DNA of 64,000 nt from Flavobacterium sp. 5. GTDB lineage: Bacteria; Bacteroidota; Bacteroidia; Flavobacteriales; Flavobacteriaceae. Every line of letters starts with the position of its first letter. The first letter of the stretch is position 1. A model generated the notes under the pieces. That model made no database searches. It was not told where the DNA came from and saw only the letters and a program-made list of their open reading frames with translations. A program made the position numbers and the translations under genes. Positions 36,957 through 45,879 of this stretch are shown in pieces. The stretch is taken from positions 3,534,001 through 3,598,000 of the forward strand of contig NZ_PHUE01000001.1 in the NCBI RefSeq assembly GCF_002813295.1. Direction: 5' to 3'.

Positions 36957-37967
36957 ATGAAAGCCAGTATAAAAGCCATTTCGTATTATCTGCCTGAAGC
37001 GGTTTTGTCAAATGATTTGATAAATCATGAATTTCCGGAATGGGGTATTGAAAAAATAAGTTCAAAAACGGGAATTAATTCTAGGCATATTAGTGCTACA
37101 GACGAGTTCTCATCAGATATGGCTGTAAAAGCAGCCGAAAAATTATTCTTGGAACATAATATAGATAAATCAGAAATTGATTTTTTATTGTTTTGTACTC
37201 AAAGTCCGGATTATTTTTTGCCGACTACTGCCTGTATCATTCAGGAAAAATTAGGTCTTGAAACGACAGTCGGTGCCTTGGATTTTAATTTAGGATGCTC
37301 CGGCTTTGTATATGGTTTAAGTTTGGCTAAAGGATTAATTGCCGGAGAAATGGCGAAGAATGTTTTATTGATTACTTCAGAAACGTATTCGAAATTTATT
37401 CATCCAAAGGATAAAAGCAATAAAACAATTTTCGGAGATGCTGCAGCCGCAACATTAATTAGCAGTGAAAAAGGATTTTGTTCTGTTGGAAATTTTGTCT
37501 TTGGAACAGATGGGAAAGGTGCCGAAAATTTAATTGTAAAACAAGGCGGAATGCGTTTTCCAGTTTCCAATACAAATCAAGATGTGGTTGATGAATTTGG
37601 GAATGTTCGAAATGATAAAAATCTCTTTATGAACGGAACAGAAATCTTTAATTTTACAGGGGAATTTGTTCCAAAGCTTACAGAGGCAATTTTAGAAAAA
37701 TCGAATTTATTGAAAGAAGATATCGATTTATTTGTTTTTCATCAAGCCAATAAATACATGTTGAATCATTTAAGGAAAAAGATAAAGATTCCGGAAGAAA
37801 AATTTTTTATTTCAATGGAAGACTGTGGAAATACAGTTTCATCGACAATTCCGATAGCTTTATACGAAGCTCAAAAACAAGGAAAAACTGCTAATTGCAA
37901 AAACTTAATTCTGGCAGGATTTGGTGTTGGATATTCCTGGGCAGCCTGTAATTTAATAGTTGAATAA
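36957..37967 (+). CDS. 3-oxoacyl-ACP synthase III-like enzyme (second)
   Basis: This 336-residue KAS III has the triad Cys114 (DFNLGCSGFVYG), His262 (FVFHQAN) and Asn292 (EDCGNTVSSTIP) intact. It is distinct in sequence from the first KAS III of the operon, which implies different starter substrates or successive elongation steps. Its stop overlaps the start of the acyltransferase gene. Confidence 0.9.
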   Translation: MKASIKAISYYLPEAVLSNDLINHEFPEWGIEKISSKTGINSRHISATDEFSSDMAVKAAEKLFLEHNIDKSEIDFLLFCTQSPDYFLPTTACIIQEKLGLETTVGALDFNLGCSGFVYGLSLAKGLIAGEMAKNVLLITSETYSKFIHPKDKSNKTIFGDAAAATLISSEKGFCSVGNFVFGTDGKGAENLIVKQGGMRFPVSNTNQDVVDEFGNVRNDKNLFMNGTEIFNFTGEFVPKLTEAILEKSNLLKEDIDLFVFHQANKYMLNHLRKKIKIPEEKFFISMEDCGNTVSSTIPIALYEAQKQGKTANCKNLILAGFGVGYSWAACNLIVE

Positions 37968-38602
37968 TGAAGAATTTAATAATAATAGGTGCAAGAGGTT
38001 TCGGACGTGAGGTATATGACCTTGCCAAACAATGTTCGGGCTACAATACAGAATATATTATAAAAGGTTTTTTAGATGATAAATCAGATGCTTTAGATGG
38101 TTTCGAAAATTATCCTGAAATTATTTCATCTGTTGAAGAATATAAAATTGAGGAGAATGATGTTTTCGTTTGTGCATTAGGAAGTATTAAATGGAAAATA
38201 TATTATACAGAGCTAATTTTGAGTAATGGAGCTAAGTTTATGAATTTAATTCATCCCTCAACAATTTTGAATACAAATGCCGTTGTTGGTGTTGGTTTAA
38301 TTGTTTTTATGAATTCCAATATTAGTAATGATTGTATCATTGGAGATTTTGTTACCATACAAGGTTATGTGGGTTTAGGGCATGATACGAGGATTGATAA
38401 ATGGTCACATTTAAGCGCTTATAGTTTTACGGGAGGTTTTGTAGTATTAGAAGAAAAAGTATTACTTAATACGAGAGCTACAATATTACCTCATGTTACG
38501 GTTCGTAAAGGAGCTACTGTTGGAGCATCGAGTTTAGTAATTAAAAATGTAAAAGAAGGTACTACTGTTTTTGGAATACCTGCTAAAATATTAAATTTTT
38601 AA
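37967..38602 (+). CDS. NeuD/PglD-type acyltransferase (left-handed beta-helix)
   Basis: This 211-residue enzyme has an N-terminal Rossmann-like segment (LIIIGARGFGREVYDLA) and a C-terminal hexapeptide-repeat left-handed beta-helix (NTNAVVGVGLIVFMN, IGDFVTIQGYVGLG, VRKGATVGASSLVI, VFGIPAKI). Such enzymes acetylate amino sugars or sialic-type sugars. As the last gene of the acyl operon it is the natural candidate to move the ACP-bound acyl group onto the amino sugar made by the divergent aminotransferase. Acyl specificity is inferred, not shown. Confidence 0.88.
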   Translation: MKNLIIIGARGFGREVYDLAKQCSGYNTEYIIKGFLDDKSDALDGFENYPEIISSVEEYKIEENDVFVCALGSIKWKIYYTELILSNGAKFMNLIHPSTILNTNAVVGVGLIVFMNSNISNDCIIGDFVTIQGYVGLGHDTRIDKWSHLSAYSFTGGFVVLEEKVLLNTRATILPHVTVRKGATVGASSLVIKNVKEGTTVFGIPAKILNF

Positions 38603-38626
38603 GATACTATAAGTATAAAAAAAAAC

Positions 38627-38736
38627 AGGAAGCTATTTCACAACCTGAATAAAACCTTTTTTTATATTTAGATTTTTTTGGAAAGTAGGTAGTAAAATAA
38701 TTAACTCTCGAACTCATTTTAGTTGTGAAACTTCCT
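38627..38736. repeat. Imperfect inverted repeat downstream of the acyl operon
   Basis: AGGAAG(cta)TTTCACAAC at 38627-38644 is mirrored by GTTGTGAAACTTCCT at 38722-38736, with three extra bases in the left arm and ~77 bases between. It resembles the ends of a decayed insertion element or an extended terminator. No open frame lies inside it. Confidence 0.45.
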
Positions 38737-38854
38737 TACTTATTTTTCATTAGTTTTTTCCTACATGATTCATTGGTATTATAAATCAATGTTTCTTTTT
38801 TAAGTAGAGACAGGGTAAAGAATCATATTGTAAAAAGTCTAATGTTTTTTCGGA

Positions 38855-39991
38855 TTATTTAAAATCATACTGTTTTAAATAGAATTCTTTTGCGTCTATT
38901 TTCAATTTATCGAAGCTATATTTTTTACCTAAGATTTCATTTAGAATTTGATGGTAATTTGTATAATTCTCATTGTTGTCAAAATAGTTAATATCATCTA
39001 CTATTTTTTCTTTTAATTCATCAAAAGAATTGTATAAGGTTGGGAGGTTTTCAAAGTCTTTGGTGAAAAATATTTCATTATATACGGCAAATGATATTCC
39101 TCCTGAAACAATAGGCTCACAAAAGAAGCCATCTAAACCTTCTCCAAAAGTAAGTGCAAATTTTGATCTAGAAGCATAATCTTTGTAAACATCATATTTC
39201 ATATTTTTAATTTCGATGAATTTATAATGTTTTAGGTTTTCTTTCAAATGTGTTATTATTTCTTTTTTTGTAATTGTACTGCTATTAGGGACAGATTGAA
39301 TTTCGTCTGGCGAATATAGAATTAGGTTTTCTTTTTCAGAATAGCCCCTTTTTTTATAAGGAACAGGATTCAACCAAGGCGATAATAAATGAATAGGCAT
39401 CCCATAATAATTTCGTTTCTCTATTGTAGCATATTGTTGATGAGCCATAGTCATGGTCAAATTTGGAGATATTTCTTTTAATGCTTCAATATGATCTATG
39501 CTTGGCATAAGTAAATCATTTTGGTTTAAAATGTTAATATGAACTTCTTTTATTTCAGTGATCCATTTAAAAAAAGGATCCATTTTAATATTATTTTTAT
39601 TAAATTCAATAACCATCATGTCAGGAATATGAATTTCAAGATAATCTAGATTTTTAAAAAGTTTTTTTATTTCATTAAAATTATAAATAATCATTTCATT
39701 TTCGAAATTTCGGTATTTATAGTCTAAATCTTTTTTGTAGGGTAAAAAACTACTAATTACGTTGCAATTATGAGTGCTTTTTAGGTTCTTAAAAACCGAA
39801 AATATAGTGCATATAGAAAGTATACCTCCCGTAATTTTATGTGTTCCACTAAGAGTAAAAATAAGTATCAGTCTTTTTGTGTCAGAGTAGTTATTTTTAA
39901 AATAATTTATTTTAAAATTTTTATAGCTTCTCTGTAAAAGAAAGTGTTTTGTTTTTCGAATTGATTTTTCGAATTCTTTTTTTAAAGACAT
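38855..39991 (-). CDS. Putative glycosyltransferase (GT4-like), unassigned
   Basis: This 378-residue protein has no signal peptide and two Rossmann-like halves. The region KFALTFGEGLDGFFCEPIVSGGISFAVYNEIFF near residue 300 resembles the nucleotide-sugar donor part of GT-B enzymes (Glu/Gly-rich loop preceding a helix). The N-terminal FTLSGTHKITGGI is loosely like the acceptor-binding Rossmann fold of GT4. It sits within the polysaccharide block. Assignment to glycosyltransferases is an inference from context and fold-like hints. Confidence 0.6.
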   Translation of the reverse strand: MSLKKEFEKSIRKTKHFLLQRSYKNFKINYFKNNYSDTKRLILIFTLSGTHKITGGILSICTIFSVFKNLKSTHNCNVISSFLPYKKDLDYKYRNFENEMIIYNFNEIKKLFKNLDYLEIHIPDMMVIEFNKNNIKMDPFFKWITEIKEVHINILNQNDLLMPSIDHIEALKEISPNLTMTMAHQQYATIEKRNYYGMPIHLLSPWLNPVPYKKRGYSEKENLILYSPDEIQSVPNSSTITKKEIITHLKENLKHYKFIEIKNMKYDVYKDYASRSKFALTFGEGLDGFFCEPIVSGGISFAVYNEIFFTKDFENLPTLYNSFDELKEKIVDDINYFDNNENYTNYHQILNEILGKKYSFDKLKIDAKEFYLKQYDFK

Positions 39992-40087
39992 TTTAGATTG
40001 TTTTTAGAGCCGTTATCCTTTTTTTGGAACTATTGAGCTTGTTTAATAATTTATCAATTGAATAGTAGTTGTTGGCTATAGATATTT

Positions 40088-41050
40088 TTATTTAAGTGAA
40101 TTTTTAGCGCTAAAAATAGTGTTCAACCAACTTTCAAGACTGTATTTTTTAAATATTATTTCTGGTAATTCTTCATAATCTGTTTCAAAAAATGCATCTG
40201 GAATATCTTTAGAATCTTCAGTCCATACAAATATATTATTAGGATTGTAAAAATCATAATTTATGATGTCAGCATTTGTAGTAATGAGTTTTTTTCTAAA
40301 TCCCATTGCTTCAAATACTCTGAATGTTAGTCCTTGTTGAATCGTTTTTTGAACATCCAAAATAATTTTTGAATTACTAAATATTTTTGCTGTTTCTTCT
40401 ATTGGAATTGATTTTTGTATAAAAGTAATTTCAGTATCTTTATTTTCGTTAATCACTTTTGGATTATTACACTGAAGTATGATTTTTGAATTTTTATTTT
40501 TACGTTTGACAGTATCCAAAATTTCCTTTATAACAAGAAATCGACTATCATAAGTACCGATAAAGAATAAATCGATTTCAGTTGATTGTGAATATCCATC
40601 AATATGATAAAAATTAGTCAGAAAGTTTAAGTCATATTTTATTGCGTCTTTACGTTCAAAACTGTATTTTCTTTTAAAAAACGGCAAAGTCCTTTCGTAT
40701 CTTGGGATATTATTGAAGCTATCCCAAAAATAAACAATAGGATTTGGAGTTTTATCGGTAATATATTTTAAATCTTCGTTAATTAAAAAATCGGGACAAA
40801 TCATAAAAACATAATCAAAACGATCTTCTGGTTTTATGTCTTTTATTCTTTCGTTACTAGCCCATATTTTTTTAAGGTTTTTTTTGAAAAACGTTTTCGA
40901 TAAAAAGTTTAAGATTTTTTCCCAACTATTTTTGTATTGATAATCTTCAAATATGATGGAAGTTAGGTCACAGTTGAATTGCTTTTGTATTCCTTTTTCA
41001 ATGACTTTATATATGCCAAAATAATCTGGGCAAAGAAATAAAACTCTCAT
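40088..41050 (-). CDS. Putative CgeB-like glycosyltransferase
   Basis: This 320-residue protein of GT-B type resembles the CgeB/spore-maturation family. The segment IILDVQKTIQQGLTFRVFEAMGFRKKLITTN is the typical donor-site helix-loop, and the N-terminus MRVLFLCPDYFGIYKVIEKG is a Rossmann start. It abuts the GT2 gene (shared base at 41050), so the two are co-translated. The sugar is unknown. Confidence 0.75.
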   Translation of the reverse strand: MRVLFLCPDYFGIYKVIEKGIQKQFNCDLTSIIFEDYQYKNSWEKILNFLSKTFFKKNLKKIWASNERIKDIKPEDRFDYVFMICPDFLINEDLKYITDKTPNPIVYFWDSFNNIPRYERTLPFFKRKYSFERKDAIKYDLNFLTNFYHIDGYSQSTEIDLFFIGTYDSRFLVIKEILDTVKRKNKNSKIILQCNNPKVINENKDTEITFIQKSIPIEETAKIFSNSKIILDVQKTIQQGLTFRVFEAMGFRKKLITTNADIINYDFYNPNNIFVWTEDSKDIPDAFFETDYEELPEIIFKKYSLESWLNTIFSAKNSLK

Positions 41051-41967
41051 TATTTTATAATTTGTTTAGTTTTCAAAGATGTTGAAAGTGGAGCTCCAGC
41101 TAATAGTACTTTTAATAAATACCAATATTTGGGTTTAAATAGGGTGCTGAAAATATAATTGATTCTTAGATAATTTAACAAAAACCAAAAGCTTAAATAG
41201 CCATAATGCTTACGAATGACATATAATAATGAGATTTTAAGTTCGGTTTTTATTAAAATACTTTTTGGTGTGCTTGCTCCATGATAATGAATGTATTTTG
41301 CATCTGGAATTAGATAGCTTGATTTGCCTTTTTTTTGCAAGCGTATTGATAAATCTGTTTCTTCATAATATAAAAAGAGATTTGTATCAAAACCACCAAC
41401 TTCATTAAAATCTGCTGTTTTTATAAACATAAAACTACCCTGAACATAATTTACTTGTACAGGTTGTCTATATTCTAGCTTTCTTTTTGGATATTTTTTC
41501 GGGTTTATTTTTTCCAAAAAATCCCTCCCCAAAAGTTCTTTGGTTATTGAAGCAAAATGATCAAAAGCCACCATTCTTTTTCCTTGTTCGGTGTATGATT
41601 GCCCTCCAACAACTGCTACATCACTATAAGGCTCTATGGCAGATTTCAATATGGATAAACAATCATTTATAAACAAAGTATCATTGTTTACAAAAGCAAT
41701 GTATTTAGAATTTGTAAATTGATAACCATACATATTTCCAGCACCAAATCCTGTATTTATGCAACTCCTTACTAGTTTGAAATTTGAGTAATTTTTAGCA
41801 ACAAAAGTGTTTTGAAGATTTAGAAAATCTTCTTTTTCAGAACAATTATCCACTACCACAATTTGCAATGAAAGATCAAGAGAAGTCTTCTCGAAAATGC
41901 TTTCAACGCATTCACAAGTAAGTTTACTTGAATTATAGTTTATTATAACAACGGCAACTTCAAACAT
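41050..41967 (-). CDS. Glycosyltransferase family 2 (rhamnosyltransferase-like)
   Basis: This 305-residue GT-A enzyme has the N-terminal VVIINYNSSKLTCECVESIF, the donor-site acidic motif FVNNDTLF, the YVQGSFMFI segment and the acceptor-region FLYYEETDLSIRLQKKG. It is typical of dTDP-rhamnose-type transferases of surface polysaccharide loci. C-terminal hydrophobic stretches suggest membrane association. It overlaps the next gene by one base and is probably part of a leftward operon beginning here. Confidence 0.88.
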   Translation of the reverse strand: MFEVAVVIINYNSSKLTCECVESIFEKTSLDLSLQIVVVDNCSEKEDFLNLQNTFVAKNYSNFKLVRSCINTGFGAGNMYGYQFTNSKYIAFVNNDTLFINDCLSILKSAIEPYSDVAVVGGQSYTEQGKRMVAFDHFASITKELLGRDFLEKINPKKYPKRKLEYRQPVQVNYVQGSFMFIKTADFNEVGGFDTNLFLYYEETDLSIRLQKKGKSSYLIPDAKYIHYHGASTPKSILIKTELKISLLYVIRKHYGYLSFWFLLNYLRINYIFSTLFKPKYWYLLKVLLAGAPLSTSLKTKQIIK

Positions 41968-41982
41968 AATACTATATAGGTT

Positions 41983-42267
41983 TTATTCCAATTTTCGATA
42001 CTTTAACCATAAAAATAAATACTTTTTAAAGGTCGCAAAAGCCTGTATGTAAGAGAGAATAAATCCTTCTTTGCCTTTTAGTATTTGGAGTTTTAAAAAA
42101 TAATTTTTGATAAAATTCCCAAAAGGAATTGCGATTAAATGAAAGTAATTTGGTCTGATTTTCTTTTCATACAGTATATTAGCAAGCTCTTTAGCCTCTA
42201 ATGTTAACTGCGAATTGTATTCGTCAAACCCAATACTGTTTTTTGAGAACAAATTATTTTTCTGCAT
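41983..42267 (-). pseudogene. C-terminal remnant of a family 2 glycosyltransferase
   Basis: About 94 codons from the Met at 42267 (MQKNNLFSKNSIGF) match only the tail of WaaE/KdtX-like GT2 enzymes: a Tyr/Phe-rich acceptor helix, the PNYFHLIAIPFGNFIKNYFLKL segment and a basic end. The complete relative at 43035-43772 has the same terminal layout. The GT-A catalytic domain is missing; where it should be lies the oppositely oriented deacetylase gene. It is either a truncated pseudogene or a retained fragment. Confidence 0.55.
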
Positions 42268-42332
42268 AAAGAAGTTTATGAAGTGCAAATGTAATAAATT
42301 TACGGTCATAATTTTTAACTTAAAATTAGCAA

Positions 42333-43043
42333 ATGACACGTTTACCTATATTGATGTACCACAATGTTTCAAATGTTATAGATGATAGCAGAGGGCTTAC
42401 TGTTTTCAATAAAACGTTAGAAGAACAGTTTTGTTACTTGGTTGATGCGGGTTATACTACATATCATTTTTCTGAATTAGAAAACAAAATAACTATAGAA
42501 CCAAAAAGTGTCATTATTACTTTTGACGATGTTACTGAAAATCAGTTAATATATGCAGTTCCTTTACTTCAGAAGTACAATTTGAAGGCTACTTTTTTTA
42601 TTCCATTCGGCTATATTGGGAATGTAGATTCATGGAACTCAGGAAACGAAAAGATAATGTCCATAGAGCAATTGAAAGAATTAGATAGTAGGGTAGAATT
42701 AGGACTTCATTCTTTTGAACATAACAGATATGCTGCTTTATCAGAAGCTGAAATAAATGCTGATTTTTCTAAATGTTTTAAAATTATCGAGAATAGTAAT
42801 CTAAAAGTCTATAATGCTTTAGCTTATCCTTATGGAGACTATCCTAAAAAAGAACCCAATAAATCAATATTTATAAAAGTTTTACAAAAAAATAATGTAA
42901 AATTTGGATTGAGAATAGGGAACAGAATTAATAAATTTCCTTTTAAGAATCCATATGAAATCATGCGAATTGACATAAAAGGAGAAGACAGTATGTTGAA
43001 GTTTAAAATTAAATTACTTTTAGGAAGATTGAAATTATTTTAG
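42333..43043 (+). CDS. Polysaccharide deacetylase (NodB homology, CE4)
   Basis: This 236-residue carbohydrate esterase 4 domain protein opens RLPILMYHNVSN. It has the catalytic-base motif TFDDV (two Asp) at about residues 69-73 and the metal-ligand motif HSFEH (~residues 125-129). It probably removes an acetyl group from an amino sugar in the surface glycan. There is no signal peptide, so it would act in the cytoplasm. Its 3' end overlaps the convergent GT2 gene by 9 bases. Confidence 0.87.
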   Translation: MTRLPILMYHNVSNVIDDSRGLTVFNKTLEEQFCYLVDAGYTTYHFSELENKITIEPKSVIITFDDVTENQLIYAVPLLQKYNLKATFFIPFGYIGNVDSWNSGNEKIMSIEQLKELDSRVELGLHSFEHNRYAALSEAEINADFSKCFKIIENSNLKVYNALAYPYGDYPKKEPNKSIFIKVLQKNNVKFGLRIGNRINKFPFKNPYEIMRIDIKGEDSMLKFKIKLLLGRLKLF

Positions 43044-43772
43044 CCCTTTTTCGATTAAAATAATTTTAGCATACCTGGAGAAAACTCCATAAGCATTAAT
43101 ACTGGCAAGTGCCAAGCCAGGTACACCATCCATAAAGCCTCTTTTTAAAATATAGGACGAGAAAAAACGATAAAAAGGTTTGAATATTAACTGAAAATAT
43201 CCTGCCTTTTTTCCTTTTTTAAAAGAAGTATTTGCTTGGAACCAAGCGTAAGAATCCTTCTTTTGCAAAAGATGAAAAAGACCTTTATAAGTATAGTGAA
43301 TCATGAAATTTTTCAAGGTACCAGTACTTCCTTTGAATAAGAGTTTTTCATGAACATCTCCAGAAAAAGAGATGGAATCATTTTTCACTAAACGTACCAC
43401 TTTATCTACTTTATGGTATAAAAAACGATTCATATAAAAATGAGGAAATTGAAGCTTATAACCTTGATGTTTCCCATTTTTGATAACCGATAAGATTTCA
43501 ATTTTTAGTTTTTGAGAAACACGCTCGTCGGCATCAATAAATAAAACCCATTCTCCAGTGGCATAGGAAATGGAGTGGTTTTTTTGACTAGAGAAATTGT
43601 CAAATTTTCGATCAAGTACTATACAGCCCAATTCAAGTGCTTTTTCTTTAGTGCCGTCAGAACTAAAAGAATCAATTACAATAATTTCATCAGCAAATTC
43701 AATTGATTTTACAGCATCTTCAATATAATCAATCTCGTTGTAAGTAGGAATTATTACGGTTAATTTGCTCAT
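43035..43772 (-). CDS. Glycosyltransferase family 2 (WaaE/KdtX-like)
   Basis: This 245-residue GT-A enzyme has the N-terminal TVIIPTYNEIDYIEDAVKSIEFADEIIVIDSFSSDGT motif block, the DADERVSQ donor-site motif, and a membrane-associating basic C-terminus (KPFYRFFSSYILKRGFMDG). It resembles LPS inner-core glucosyltransferases. It lies between divergent genes and overlaps the deacetylase gene by 9 bases in a convergent manner. Confidence 0.88.
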   Translation of the reverse strand: MSKLTVIIPTYNEIDYIEDAVKSIEFADEIIVIDSFSSDGTKEKALELGCIVLDRKFDNFSSQKNHSISYATGEWVLFIDADERVSQKLKIEILSVIKNGKHQGYKLQFPHFYMNRFLYHKVDKVVRLVKNDSISFSGDVHEKLLFKGSTGTLKNFMIHYTYKGLFHLLQKKDSYAWFQANTSFKKGKKAGYFQLIFKPFYRFFSSYILKRGFMDGVPGLALASINAYGVFSRYAKIILIEKGLK

Positions 43773-43811
43773 TTTTTTATTTTAAGAAAAACAAAATTAA
43801 TAATTTTAGGT

Positions 43812-43819
43812 TATCTTTG
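43812..43819 (+). promoter_or_regulatory. -7 box of the 43827 glycosyltransferase gene
   Basis: TATCTTTG matches TAnnTTTG and ends 7 bases before the ATG at 43827, implying a very short leader. Confidence 0.45.
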
Positions 43820-43826
43820 TGACATT

Positions 43827-44657
43827 ATGCAAAAGAATATTTCCGTTATAATTAGCACCTATAATTCTGTCGAATGGCTAAAAAAAGTCATTTGGGGATA
43901 TAACACTCAAACGTATCGTAATTTCGAGATGGTGATTGCCGATGATGGTTCACGTCAGGAAACTTTCGATTTAATTGATGAATTAAAAAAGGAAGTCTTT
44001 TATCCTATCATCCATGTTTGGCATGAAGACAATGGTTTTCAAAAATCTCAGATTTTAAATAAAGCTATATTAGCTTGTACAACAGATTATATAATGATGT
44101 CAGATGGCGATTGTATTCCTCGTCCAGACTTTGTAGAACAACATATTAAATTCAGAGAAGAAGGCTATTTCCTTTCTGGAGGGTATCATAAATTACCATT
44201 GGAATTGTCTCAAAATATTACAAAAGAGGATATTTATTCAGGGAAATGTTTTGATGTTTCTTGGTTAAAGCAAAATGGAATGCAATCTTCTTTCAAAAAC
44301 AATAAAGTGACTTCAACAGGTTTAAAAAGTTCAATTTTAAACTTTTTGACTCCAACAACTCCAAGTTGGAACGGACATAATGCTTCAGGTTGGAAAAAAG
44401 ATATTCTAGCTGTTAATGGATTTGATGAGCGTATGCAATATGGTGGGCAGGATAGAGAATTAGGTGAACGATTGGTTAATTATGGTATAAAACCTAAACA
44501 AATTCGTTACAGCACTGTTTGTCTGCATTTGGATCATCCTCGTGGTTATGCTACACCAGAATCTATTAATAAGAATAGAAATATTAGAAAGGAAACTAAA
44601 ATTCAAAAGATAAAACGAACCGATTTTGGAATAGAAAAGAACAAAGCAACTATATAA
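43827..44657 (+). CDS. Glycosyltransferase family 2 with galactosyltransferase-like C-terminal region
   Basis: This 276-residue GT-A enzyme has the N-terminal SVIISTYNSVEWLKKVIWGY, the DxD motif in MSDGDCIPRPDF, and the GFDERMQYGGQDRELGERL block typical of the galactosyltransferase-like C-terminal region. It is likely a core or O-chain transferase. An intrinsic terminator overlaps its stop, then the second copy of the structured repeat. Confidence 0.88.
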   Translation: MQKNISVIISTYNSVEWLKKVIWGYNTQTYRNFEMVIADDGSRQETFDLIDELKKEVFYPIIHVWHEDNGFQKSQILNKAILACTTDYIMMSDGDCIPRPDFVEQHIKFREEGYFLSGGYHKLPLELSQNITKEDIYSGKCFDVSWLKQNGMQSSFKNNKVTSTGLKSSILNFLTPTTPSWNGHNASGWKKDILAVNGFDERMQYGGQDRELGERLVNYGIKPKQIRYSTVCLHLDHPRGYATPESINKNRNIRKETKIQKIKRTDFGIEKNKATI

Positions 44658-44671
44658 GGTTGCTTTTTTTT
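44643..44671 (+). terminator. Terminator overlapping the stop of the 43827 gene
   Basis: AAAGCAAC / GTTGCTTT form an 8-bp stem around an 8-base loop that contains the stop codon region, followed by a T run. Confidence 0.75.
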
Positions 44672-44685
44672 ATGACTTTATTTTT

Positions 44686-44794
44686 GGGCGTGACCCTCCC
44701 AAAAAGTTCGGGTCGGGCTTTACGTTCCCGCTTTTTTGTGAGCGACTAAAAAGTCGTCGCTCACAAAAAGAGCTCCACTTCAATCCCTCACGCA
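44686..44794. repeat. Structured palindromic repeat, copy 2
   Basis: This 109-base element matches 9963-10074 in its constant blocks (GGGCGTG, GGGTCGGGCTTT, CGTTCCCGC, AGAGCTCCACT, CAATCCCTCACGCA) and its GCGTG/CACGC closing stem. Its own central stem is TTTTTGTGAGCGAC (44733-44746) with GTCGCTCACAAAAA (44756-44769), unlike that of copy 1. The flanks carry TATGAC and GTCATA. Confidence 0.8.
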
Positions 44795-44820
44795 GTCATA
44801 AATCCCTTTAATTAGTTAAT

Positions 44821-45879
44821 TTATAAATTATTTTTCAAGAAAATATCTAGCTCAGGAAGTATCAGCTCAGGTGTTAATTGTTTGTATAATTCATCTGGAT
44901 TTTTTTCTATTTTCTTACGTTCCTCAAATGTGAATTCCTCAAATAAATTAGGTTTTATTTCTAGTAAATGTACTGAGTGGTGTAATTTTCCATCTTCAAA
45001 ACTAGCCCAATGATCTTTGCTTACATAAGGAGAAAATATAGTAAAAGTTGGTTTGTTCAAAGCTTTGGCGATATGTACCGTACCTCCTTCATTAGAAACC
45101 AAAAGAGCACATTGATTCATCAATTTGATAAAATCACGAATGCTTTTGGCATAAATATCCAAAATAATATTGGATTTATTCTGGCACATTTCATAGATTT
45201 TTTGTGCTTCTTCTTTTTGATGTGGTGCATAATTAAAAAGAATATACACGTCATAATGAGAAGCAATAAAATCTACCATTTCCGCTACATATTCATAAGG
45301 CATCGATTTTTGAGGAGTACTTCCCAAAACGCCGAGAACTATAACTTTCTTGTCAGTATATTTACCTAGCCAATCTTCTTTTTTTTCTCCTTCTGTTAAA
45401 AATATTTTAGGTTCATAATTGATAGGTTCAAAATTTCCCGCCTGACTTAATAAATGAATTCGGTCTTCAATTGCTTTACCACAAATTTTGGTCTTTTCTT
45501 TAGAGATAGTCAAAGGATGAGTGTAATATCCCCAATTGCCTAGTTTTTTTCGACTTTTGTGACCTATAGTCTGTTTGGCTTCAGAGAATTTACAAATTAA
45601 TTTACTCTGTGTTTTGGAATAGGGATCAAAAATTATGTCATATTTTTCATGTTTAATTCGGCGAATTAGTTTAAATAAAACAGGAAGTTTTTTTAATTCT
45701 TTATCATTTATAGAAATGATTTTGTCGATATTAGGATTATTCAAAATGACTCCGTGAGTAAAATCGTAAGCCATAAAATGAACTTTGCTATCAGGATATT
45801 TTGCTTTAAAATTATTAGCAATTACCGAGCTGATTAAAACATCTCCAATTCGTTTGTTTTGTATGATTAAAACTTTCAT
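44821..45879 (-). CDS. Glycosyltransferase family 9 (heptosyltransferase-like)
   Basis: This 352-residue GT-B enzyme of the ADP-heptose:LPS heptosyltransferase family begins VLIIQNKRIGDVLISSVIANNF and has the C-terminal donor loop VSNEGGTVHIAKALNKPTFTIFSP. The N-terminal acceptor fold includes KYDIIFDPYSKTQSK. It likely adds a heptose or related sugar to the lipid A core. It stands divergent to the WaaP-like gene. Confidence 0.88.
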   Translation of the reverse strand: MKVLIIQNKRIGDVLISSVIANNFKAKYPDSKVHFMAYDFTHGVILNNPNIDKIISINDKELKKLPVLFKLIRRIKHEKYDIIFDPYSKTQSKLICKFSEAKQTIGHKSRKKLGNWGYYTHPLTISKEKTKICGKAIEDRIHLLSQAGNFEPINYEPKIFLTEGEKKEDWLGKYTDKKVIVLGVLGSTPQKSMPYEYVAEMVDFIASHYDVYILFNYAPHQKEEAQKIYEMCQNKSNIILDIYAKSIRDFIKLMNQCALLVSNEGGTVHIAKALNKPTFTIFSPYVSKDHWASFEDGKLHHSVHLLEIKPNLFEEFTFEERKKIEKNPDELYKQLTPELILPELDIFLKNNL

